This document shows positions 54,644 through 64,000 of a stretch of DNA of 64,000 nt, in pieces. Numbering within the stretch: position 1 is the first letter of the stretch; each line of letters starts with the position of its first letter. Origin of the DNA: Pseudovirgaria hyperparasitica (taxonomy: Eukaryota > Ascomycota > Dothideomycetes > Acrospermales > Acrospermaceae); NCBI RefSeq assembly GCF_010093815.1, contig NW_022985562.1, forward strand, positions 248,001-312,000. The letters run 5' to 3'. The notes under the pieces were generated by a model that ran no database searches, had not been told where the DNA came from, and saw nothing but the letters and a program-made list of their open reading frames with translations. The position numbers were made by a program, and so were the translations under genes.

Positions 54644-57524
54644 TGGTTGATTGAGAATGATGCTATAAAATGCAGAAGACTGTGATAGAACTCCTTCGTA
54701 CGCAGAGAAATTGTTCTCGTTATATACATCTTTAGGTCTTCCGATTCCAAGTTATGGCGGAACCAGCGACTCTACCCCATGACGTCCATTGCCATACCTC
54801 AGAAGCAAAAATTTCCATATTCGGAAGGAACAGTCGCCCCGTCTATGCGCTAAAACGATGCATGATCATGATAATCGACATATCATGGCTGTATGTAAGC
54901 AGAAGTTGACTATCGTCATGTCGTACTCAACGTTGTCAGATGCTATCGAGGCCTTACAATAAGTCATTGGCGTGACGTGGCGTGAGTTAGGCTCATCACC
55001 TCGTACCTGTGCCACAGTGATATCCTCTGGTCTATAGCAATCTCACGCCTGGAACAACGCTTATGACATGCTCAATTTCATATGAGCGAACGTTGGGTCA
55101 AGATTGCAATGAGTACAGACTCTTGTCAGCTACAAAGTACTATATCGACCTCACCTTGAACAAATTCTGAGGGATTCCAGGATAGAGCAGATTACCGTGT
55201 CGCCAATCTGGTAAAAAGATTTTTAGCCGTTGCTGCTCGTATCGACAGTCCTGCGTCATATTCGCCAGTTGCCATCCTGAAAGTGTATGCGATCTTATCC
55301 ACCAATATATTTCTTAGCAGCTATATTCCTGTGTCCCGCCGGTGGGCAAATCTTCATAGTGAATATGGTGTCTGGCTGCTGGGTAAAAGCTTGTCTACTT
55401 CGAATCTACGCAAACTTAAGAGATACGTCTAACCCACCTATATATTAGCATATCATCCACTTCACCAAAATGCGGTAGATATATCGAAACTGCATCTTGT
55501 ATGGTCATCTCTGTGATGTGGATCAATGGGCGCACACACACTTTGCAGACCCTTCAATACGCTGTCTTCGTTTGGCTCGGGGAATCCTCGATATTACAAT
55601 GCGACGCTACAGATAAATTTCGTATAACGCAGCCCCTGCATGGATGAGCTTGAGATGCACCTGAATTCACGCTTTAGAGCAAACCTGACCCTGATGTGCT
55701 GAAAATACCGTGCTCCACCTTCCATAGGTAATCACGAATCGATCATAGACAGATCGTTTTCTTTCTGGTATGGGACCACCATCAAGAAATAGCTTCCTCT
55801 CCATGATCTTGTTCAGTGCGCCTAGTCATTCATTCGTCTCAACCAAGGCCGTCTCCAGTAGCATCTAATGATAAACTGCTCATTGCACCAGCATTAGACC
55901 AGTAAGTTGGTATCACGACTGGAGTGAGCTCGTTTTTGCAGCCTCGATGGCATATATGCTAATTGTAGCATATAGACACAAGGCTGTAACAATATTGAAG
56001 CAGATACAGAACGACCGACTGACTGCTCTTTCTGACTCCGATTCATCGCTACGCACCTGAACGAAATGCGGGTACCTTGCGTCTTTTATTTGGATAGCAA
56101 CGACACTAGAACTGAATATCCATCTTTCGAGACTGGAAGAATCCGTCTCATCGTCCACCTCATTCCATTGGAGAGACTGCTCCTTCTAGGTCTATCCACG
56201 CCAGTTTCTATTGCCACTGGCCCCCGGATCTCGTTCCCCGAGGATTACCTCACGTCTAGTCTTGTACACCGCAACTCCTCTCCACACGGCACAGTTCTCT
56301 ACAAGTGGAGACCAACCCACCTTGCGGGTTAGTATCCAGTTTCCAGTTCCTAGGAACAAGGTGGAATGTACCAATCGCAGGCTTCTGTCCACCCCAAGGC
56401 ATAAACCCTCAGGTATCTTCCCGGATTGGCATTGAAACATAAGTTCTATAATCTACTACACCTGTGGTATTGAAATGTCTTGATGCCATCAGACACGCTA
56501 AATCTTGTGAAGTCAGGGATCAAACTGGGACAAGTGCATTTATTGATTACTGTGTCATATTTGGGACGACAGATGAACCGAATGTGCTATAATGGTACCA
56601 GTGATTATTACACCGGCTAGGCTACCTACGTTTCTGATGTTCGAAGCGCATTCCCCATAAGCCGAGCATTGAGCGGGAGAGATTTGTCGGATCAAAGCTG
56701 TTATCTTCGTTAACTAAGCTTCCTGATCACGCAAAGGCCATCCTTGTACGTACTATGGAGGATCTATGAGAAGTTCTCTTGCTGATTCGACTAATCGCTT
56801 GATTTCATGTTAGCGACCGCATATGAATAATACTTGACGTGACATATGACGGCACCGGAATATCCTTCGCTGGAATGTATACTGAATGCTTTGAGAGTCC
56901 ACAAGCAGTACGCAAGGATGCCTGAAACTGTATTGTCGATGCAAAGAAGACCAGCCGTGCCCACAGGTGACATCATCCGTATTGGGATCTTCACTCGAGT
57001 GGGTCCGGCACGCTTGGCACACAGCAGCGGAGTATCTTCCGCACGACTTGTTCTCAACACCAAGGCGAAAAGCTTATGTGCCATAAACATTAGTCGGGCG
57101 TATGATATTGAATTTCACTAATGCTTGCAGCTGCTTCAAGATCCTGTCGCTTAGACAGCTTGTTATCTGCTCTGGCCCCTAGATTTCAATACGCACGCTC
57201 GAACCTCACCTGATTCTGGACTCGTGTCGAGCGATTCAGATCATTAGTGGAGCACATCCACATGGCGCAATGACAGTAAGCAAGAACTCTCAAAAAACCA
57301 CAAATATGATGTCACGCGTCCAACACATCCATATCGTCTCGAGATCTAGTGTTCGCGGGATGGAGATGAGAACAAAAGTGAGAACGATAAGGAGTCGATG
57401 GGGCCCCGTATTTGAAAACGAAAAGCAAGCGTTGAAGTACTCGAGTTGATTCCTGGTCTACTATCTGCTGATGTGTATTTTGTGTTTTGAAGCCGAACAT
57501 ATCACTTTGAAGTACTAAATCCAA
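54644..57524. other. 2.9-kb region without recognisable genes
   Basis: This AT-leaning sequence has short frames on both strands (for example 56066-56332 plus and 56791-57090 minus). None has a start, splice chain or motif I would defend. It may contain remnants of genes or transposons. Confidence 0.4.
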
Positions 57525-59281
57525 ATGTACGGATTCTCACACCGAGGCTGGCTTGGTGGCCATGTCGGCGGTAAGGTCTTGGAGGTCGGTGTATGTGCTA
57601 CAGCTGCATCTGGCTTCCTTCTTTTTGGGTATGATCGTATGTGACATCCCCAAAATCCCATCAAGATGATAGCTTCCCAATACTGACTGGGTTAACAGAG
57701 GGTGTCATGGCTGGCATAATTACAGAACCAAAGTTCCTCTCCCTGTTCCCGTCAATGGAGCCTTCGAATAAATCAGGTGCTATTCAAGCTCTCGTCGTCG
57801 CCATCTACGAAATTGGTTGTCTCGCTGGATCGATTGGCATCATCTTCTTGGGCGATAAGCTCGGTAGACGGCGATCGGTCCTCCTGGGCACATTCATTAT
57901 GCTCATCGGAACTGTCATTCAGGCAACTAGCTTTGGGTTGGCACAGCTCATTGTTGGGAGAATAGTTACTGGTATTGGCAATGGAATGAACACAAGTAGT
58001 ATCCCCGTATGGCAGAGTGAGATGGCACCTCCCAAGATCAGGGGATTCCTGGTATTGTTCGAGGGTGCATTGATTACGGGAGGCATCATGGTCAGCTATT
58101 GGTGAGCACACATCAACATTAATAACTCACAGGCAACCACGAACTGACTGATGTGAAGGATCAACTACGGTTTCTGGTTTGTCACGAAATATGGCTCTCT
58201 CCAATGGCGCTTCCCAGTAGCTTTCCAAGCTTTCTTTGGTGTCATGATAATCCTTGGCATTCTCACATTCCCAGAGTCACCTCGCTGGTTGATTAAGCAT
58301 GGCAAAGATGAGGATGCTGTTGCAATCTTGAAGAACCTGTTAGATGCCGATGACCATGACGAAGTCCTCCGTGAAGATCTTGCCGAGATTCGAAAAATCA
58401 ACGCCGTCACTACTCACACCAGACTCACAGTCAGGGAGTTCTTCACCAACGGACCAGAAATGAACCTCTGGCGCGCCACTGTAGCATTCCTGTCGCAAGC
58501 CTTTCAGCAGGCAGGGGGACTCAACTTAGTTACGTACTACTCAACAGTTGTATTCGAGTCTTCTTTAGGCTTCGGTCCTGAGCTCTCGCGGCTGATGACT
58601 GCTTGCCTAGGCACAGAGTTCTTCGCAGCTGCCATCGTCGCACTTTACACCGTCGATCGCCTAGGCCGACGCCAGCTCATGATGTGGTGTGCACTCGGCA
58701 TGGCTCTCTCGCTCATGGTCATCGGCATCTGTTTGGCAGCTGCCGAAACCCACGGCCATGCTCCTGCCTACGTCGCCACCGTATTCATATTCATCTTTGT
58801 GACATTCTTCGCCATCGGCTGGCTCGGAATCACCTGGCTGTACCCAGCCGAAGTCACACCCATCCGCATCAGAGCAGAGGCCAATGGGCTGTCTACATCG
58901 GCGAATTGGGTGTTCAACTACTTGGTCGTGCAACTGGCGCCGATCATGATCAGCACAATTGCGTGGAAAACGTACTTTGTGTTCATGTGCTTCAATTTCA
59001 TGTTCATTCCGGTCGTCTACTTCTACTTTCCGGAGACTAACGGATACAAGCTTGAAACGCTGGATGCGATATTTGCTGAAGCGCATGCGAAGAAGGAGAA
59101 TCCGGTCAAGACGGAGAAGGACATCCGCAAGGGTGTCAGGACGCTTGACGTGGAGAAGCGAGAGACGGAGGCAGCAAAGGACGAGCATGTCCGTGGTGAG
59201 GTGTTACAAGAGTCCGAGAGTCGCGGGAGTGAAGACGAAAAAGATGAGACGTATTCGAAGGCAAGCTCGTCGTCATCTTGA
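57525..59281 (+). CDS. MFS sugar porter family transporter
   Basis: A plasma-membrane hexose or disaccharide transporter of 545 aa. Exons are 57525-57636, 57699-58101 and 58159-59281, with 62- and 57-nt introns (GTATGT..CAG, GTGAGC..AAG). Sugar-porter signatures are GFLLFGYDQGVMAGI (TM1), GDKLGRRRSVLLG (loop 2-3), WQSEMAPPKIRG, WFVTKYGSLQWRFPVAFQ, PESPRWLIKHGK, QQAGGLNLVTYYS (TM7), VDRLGRRQL and PETNGYKLETLD. Twelve spans are consistent. A hydrophilic acidic tail of about 75 residues ends in a run of serines. The substrate cannot be told from sequence. It is convergent with the methyltransferase. Confidence 0.93.
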
Positions 59282-59549
59282 AAATGTCGCATATAGAATT
59301 ACTTTAGACTTCTTATAGAACACCTAGATACCATAGAAAGTGATGATACACTCAATGATGTTCACAAAACGCATAGAAGACGACAGACAAAGCATCCAGA
59401 TATCTCAACTTCTACTCATAATGTCTTTCGTATAATCTGCTAGGGGGTTTCCACGTTTTTATATGACACCTCTAAAGCTTTAGTACGGACTCTATTGGAA
59501 CTCCGCTACAGAGTGCTATGCAAGGTATATGACGATACGGTAACATTGA

Positions 59550-60539
59550 TCACTCTGGCTTCTTTCCAACGACAATCCGAAAAGACAATTGATACAAGGG
59601 ATCAGTCCTGCTGATCTCCTCATGTCGTTCCTGAAAATCACTATAGGCATCTTCATCCGCTAAAAGCAATTCGGGTCTACTCTCAGGTGCGTTGTCATAG
59701 ACTTGTGGTGGCATATTGGAGATCAACTCCGCATAATTTGGTGCAGTTCGAAACTTCCGAAACAGAGGCTTAAGCGTTTGAAATGCGCTCACAATCCACT
59801 CATGAGCCACATTGTCTACCACGATATTGCCGTCTGACTTGCGATGGCACGTTGTAACCAGGCGGAGCTCGTCGGAGATATCCACAAATCCGGCATGAAG
59901 TTGGAGCTTTGCCAGGTGTGCTGCGATGTCAACTTGCAGTCCCAAGCCTCTGTATATCCCGTATGCAATCACCAGGCTCTCTGCCGCTATCTGGTTGTTC
60001 ATACACGCTGCAGCATTGACTATGTCGTTCTCGACCAGCTGTACGTAGCCGCCAGGGCGCAAGAGCCTGAAGATCCTGGCTAAGTATGCAGGCCATTTGC
60101 CATCCTTGATCGAGCTGAATAGGAGCCGCGAGTGGACCAGATCGAACGGTCCGTATTTATCTCGAAGTCCCATCATGCTATCCTCGTCATTAAGATCTAT
60201 GATGTCGAACGTGATGGTTGCGTATATATTTGAATCGAAAATCTGATGTCGCACCCAATGCACGCTTTGGGCGACGTCCGTTCCAACAAATCTCAATGGG
60301 CCTGATGCACCAAGTGTTTTCATCTCGCTGGTGGTGTCATATGGCCAAATTCCGGTGCCTGTACCGATGTCTAGGATCTTTTTGATCTTCCCAGCTCTAA
60401 CTGCGGAGTGGAGTTGCGGGGAGAGCAAGCGATTTGCGTTCATGTGGCGCATGAGGATATGTTGTGAGTCGAGACGTTCGGCTTCAGGAGAAGAATAGCC
60501 CATCATATAGGAAGCGGCCTCGGTCTCAGGGGTGGACAT
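59550..60539 (-). CDS. SAM-dependent methyltransferase (LaeA-like class I)
   Basis: A single-exon gene of 329 aa. Motif I is ILDIGTGTGIW (about 55-65), with the acidic post-I VGTDVA, a motif II-like FDLVHSRLLFSSIKD and motif III LLRPGGYVQLVEND. The N-terminal MGYSSPEAERLDSQHILMRH and this motif set match fungal LaeA-like or secondary-metabolite methyltransferases of unknown substrate. The start ATG at 60539 gives a full N terminus and the stop is at 59550. It faces the sugar transporter tail to tail across 268 nt. No biosynthetic core gene (PKS, NRPS, terpene cyclase) is in the window, so cluster membership is open. Confidence 0.85.
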   Translation of the reverse strand: MSTPETEAASYMMGYSSPEAERLDSQHILMRHMNANRLLSPQLHSAVRAGKIKKILDIGTGTGIWPYDTTSEMKTLGASGPLRFVGTDVAQSVHWVRHQIFDSNIYATITFDIIDLNDEDSMMGLRDKYGPFDLVHSRLLFSSIKDGKWPAYLARIFRLLRPGGYVQLVENDIVNAAACMNNQIAAESLVIAYGIYRGLGLQVDIAAHLAKLQLHAGFVDISDELRLVTTCHRKSDGNIVVDNVAHEWIVSAFQTLKPLFRKFRTAPNYAELISNMPPQVYDNAPESRPELLLADEDAYSDFQERHEEISRTDPLYQLSFRIVVGKKPE

Positions 60540-63500
60540 TAAAATATGTTATGCTGGCGTAATTATTAGAAAGTCTAGGTTGAACGTTCGATAGGTCTAT
60601 TTTGCGTGACGACTTGGAATCAGTCGTATTCAGCATTAACATATCCTTCAAGGAAATACAGAGTATCTAATGCAGTAGCTACTGAGCTGCCAGGTAGATC
60701 CTTCTCTGAGAAATCAATCCTGGTGGGCGCGACATGGCTGTTTGCATTCTGCCTCTGAGTGCGACACAGAGCTGCACGATCCGTGAACGCCCGATTTGCA
60801 TGTAAAGCCACAGTAAATATCATTGCTGTACATGAACTACGCATGTGACACAGTACGCGCTGTAGAGACTTGACGGAACTCAGCAGTATAGCATGTTTCT
60901 CTATGAAATCTTGACTTTAGTTCGAATCAAGTGTCGGTTTTTAGACATTTAAGATCTTTCCAAAGGGCTTTATAGCATTCAAGACGGTTGTGCCTGGATG
61001 TTTTCTATAGTTTCCAAACCGCCTAGATGCAGAGTCTTGTACACTACGCTGTGTAACGATCTGGCTACTGTCTCCTTTCAGGCTTTCACCATATCTTTCA
61101 CGTGGACCCAAGCATGGATCCTCCGAGGTCAGAGATGCAAAAGTCACGGAGTTATAATCTGTAGCTGAAACAAGGTCTATGGAACGAAAGATATGTAAGT
61201 TCACAGTAGTCAGCTGTCAGTGAGGAATTGCACGTTCTAGAGTCGAACTCTCTAACGAGACCTTGCAATTATGCTTCGCGATAAGTGTAAATGGACAACT
61301 ATCACATCCATCAAGATTCCGCGCGCATGCTCATGTAAAAACTGGCTGTAGCTGTAAAGAAGCCCATCAGCTTGCCTGCCACCGCAGTTTTGCCCCTTGT
61401 CCCCCAAGCTTCTGGTGGTATCGCGCGCGATATAATCGCATAGCACATTAGTATAGTAGCCACAGTATCAATAGCAGCCTGATGTGGTATCATCAGTGGC
61501 ACCGTTCCAGGAGATATTTACTTCTGGTGTCGGCGGTGTGTTGTCAATCTCTCTGGAGGATCTGCGTTATATACATTTCTGTCCATATTTTGTTCATTCT
61601 AGCCTACAACAGTGACCTTTGTGAACTCTCTAGTCGCTTCAATTGTGCTACAACAGGCTCAGTCGGTGACTATGTCACAGACTGTACGGCTTCAGACTAT
61701 GCTGGTCTACTCTTTTATGGAAGTGGGAAGCTCTACACAGCGGTAGCCTAAGACTGAGATCACACACTACAATGATGAGATGATGTCATATATTAAGTTC
61801 TCTAGAAATAGGGGACCGAAGGCTTGGGTCTTGCGACCATGAGGTACACGCCCAGAGTCCGTGAACCGACATATCCGATACTCTTGGTGTCAAGAGTGAA
61901 AGTCTAGTCTGAGCGAACCACTAGGCTAGCTTTCATATGTAGAGACACCGACATATCCAAGCTATCCGAAGCCACAACGAGGAATCATATGCCAGTGTCT
62001 TATTCATCAATCTGTGATGATCGGCACTGCATGCGGGAGCTCTACAGTCGCATGGCCACTATCTTGAATACCTGCAGTCAGTTTCTGGAGAAAAATCCGA
62101 GCTATTTCAATCCGGAAAAAGTCAGGTCTTTGGGAAGTTGTATGCTATTGCTAAGCCAGCACGGCTATCTTGATAATTCAAGGAAAGCGGTCGTCCAAGA
62201 TTGCCTACTTGTCACAAAGTCTCACACCTGTATATCATCTCCTACGGAGAGTGCTTGCCCCTTACTTTGCTTCATATCTAGTACTACCATACCAATCACT
62301 TCTGCTCTTCGTTTAGCATTGCTATTCAGTCTAACACCTCTTTGAAATGAGCGTCCAGTCACCGCGCCCCTCCGGCCTAGGAGTGTGGTAAGGTTTGGAA
62401 TGCGGTTCCACGCATAGTGAATAGCTTGTAATCGGTTCTTCCTTAGGCATAGTGTGGAGAAAAAATTTGAGGGGCGCACATGACGATATTCACGCAATGA
62501 GGCCTAGGACGAGGCTTCATTGCAATCAGCCAATGCTTTAGAGGAGAGTCATACGCTATGCGATTTTCGCCGTGTCCTTAGACTGGCAAAGTAATTTCGC
62601 CAGGCAAGATGTCATGCGACGGTCCACCGGCACAGCGAATAAGTCATCTATGAGATGTTCCAAAGCTTCAACTCAGAGTAAGCTTCGGCCCCGGTGGCGC
62701 AAATCTGGATAAGCATACAAACTTGTACTGGCTCAGGCGCACCACTCCACGTGCCACTACGCTTACGCAGATCTCTCCAGAGAAAGTGTCATAGTGGCGC
62801 AAGCTTACATGCCGCTATTTCCCGCTCATATCCAGGACGTACGTTCGCGGCACTTAAACATGTCCTGATTCTGCCTTGGCGCAAGTGCAAAGGATTTGAC
62901 GTCCTGTCCATCTGTCCTAAAACTGGCACTCTGTTGATTTTCAGAAAAAGCAATATGAACGTCACAGAGTCATACAATTGCTGACAAACCTAAGCATGCT
63001 TAAAGCTACTAAGAACGCGACAGCCACAGACGTTTAGACATCCTGATGAAAGGGGACGTGGAATTGTTGCCAAGGGTGAGCAGTAGAAGTAGTATTCATT
63101 AGTGCTTGCTGTATACCTATTCCGCAATGTCCTATGATATAACCACCGTTTGGTATGTGCCATTTGCCCGGGAGCCAAAGTGTTCGTCACTTCGAGCAAA
63201 ATCGATGGGAATCCCATCGCCACAGTCCGGCCTGGAGGCAATCTGATTTGGCAGTGTGAGTGCCTGGGATCCTTTGCTTTTGGGGCATGCTCACAACAGA
63301 CACTATCTCAGCCTCAGTCACTTGGACAGCTTTGGACATGAATCTGTAAAGCCTATGTGGAACACGTGCAGAGGGCCAGGGTCTTGAAGGCTGAATCTAT
63401 ACTCTATCTAGGCACAGTGTCTGAGGACGGTCAGACCAATTGACTGTTCTGATCTCGCCCACCAACTTCCCCTTCAGGGCTGGCCCAAGCGGTCTGGGGG

Positions 63501-64000
63501 CTTTAACATAAGAACTGTAGAAAGGATAGTCCTATTGGAGAGGTCGTTCATGCGGCCATGATTTAACTAAAGCTATGTTCTAGACTTGAAGTCTCTGACT
63601 GAAAGCTTGCTTAATCTTGTGCACAACATGTTGTGGTTGATATCTTGCAAGGCTGCTGGCTCACTGAAGGGCGCGCACCTAACGGGTATGCTGCACACAT
63701 ATCGAACGTCTTATGATTTTTGCCCCTGAAGACTCGTATAGAAAGCTATCGTGATATCCCACTTCCAGGCAGCAGAAGTTTGACTTGCGCGTCCATTTCA
63801 GGTCTTGTGTCATTCCGCAATGTCACATTCCTTGTTTATGCCAAACCACTAAAGGTGATAGATAGCGTGCTCCACGCGTTTTGAGCAGAGAAGGATCCAT
63901 CGAGGCAGTCTTGCCGGTCTGATCTGAATCTGGATGCTTCTGAAATACGCCTCTCCGTTCCCTACGGGTCTGCTTATCCATACATTGCGACAGAAGGCCA
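60540..64000. other. Right edge of window, no recognisable gene
   Basis: 3.5 kb with only short frames. The best is 61989-62345 (+, 118 codons), whose first half looks helical with several cysteines, but it has no family match, no splice partners and a low-quality 3' half. I found no tRNA or repeat. Confidence 0.4.

Noticed and set aside
61235-61262. TTCGA-containing short stem on the minus strand, possible tRNA T-arm
   Set aside because: The five-base T stem does not pair at the required positions and no acceptor or anticodon arm could be found.
61989-62345. 118-codon plus-strand frame with several cysteines near the right edge
   Set aside because: No recognised domain and no upstream exons; the second half reads like noncoding sequence.

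Overview
The window looks like nuclear DNA of a filamentous ascomycete (Pezizomycotina). The genes are compact, monocistronic and on both strands, with many 44-65 nt spliceosomal introns (GTRNGT donors, CTAAC/CTGAC branch sites, YAG acceptors). Families include a Zn2Cys6 factor, a MARVEL protein, a DUF1746/Dsc4 subunit, DUF1748 and a cellobiose-dehydrogenase-like oxidoreductase. A dothideomycete is my guess, but the sequence alone does not settle the class. All gene models come from manual splicing checked for reading-frame continuity; no transcripts or database searches were used.

Positions 1-31,250 are gene-dense and mostly housekeeping. In order they hold threonine dehydratase (-), a secreted GPI-type protein (+), pyruvate kinase (-), a DUF1748 mini-protein (+), a cellobiose-dehydrogenase-like flavoenzyme (-), a Zn2Cys6 regulator (-), gentisate 1,2-dioxygenase (-), a salicylate/3-hydroxybenzoate-hydroxylase-like FAD monooxygenase (+), NOG2 (-), a probable mitoribosomal mS26/Pet123 (+), RNase H2 subunit A (+), a Sac1 phosphoinositide phosphatase (-), Rab5 (+), Rcf1 (-) and Dsc4 (+).

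Positions 31,250-64,000 are gene-poor. An isolated bZIP factor at 37.2-39.0 kb sits between about 6 kb and 8 kb without recognisable genes, which carry minisatellites, G/C homopolymers and TGAGTC arrays. Further on are an SMP-30/gluconolactonase-like gene, a decayed gene near 51.1-51.9 kb, a four-TM MARVEL protein with a basic tail, a small secreted cysteine protein, an MFS sugar transporter and a LaeA-like methyltransferase. The last 3.5 kb holds nothing I can call.

The most coherent local system is at 12.4-19.2 kb: a Zn2Cys6 regulator, gentisate dioxygenase and a divergent aromatic-ring hydroxylase. The two enzymes share a 529-nt promoter with a CCG-N5-CGG site and four GGTATGA copies, which suggests a hydroxybenzoate-to-gentisate ring-cleavage module. 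The hydroxylase has an apparently destroyed 5' splice site. Other points of interest are a 345-nt NOG2 intron that may host a snoRNA (as in yeast), a coding-strand switch from C-rich to G-rich wobble positions inside several genes, and the decayed gene.
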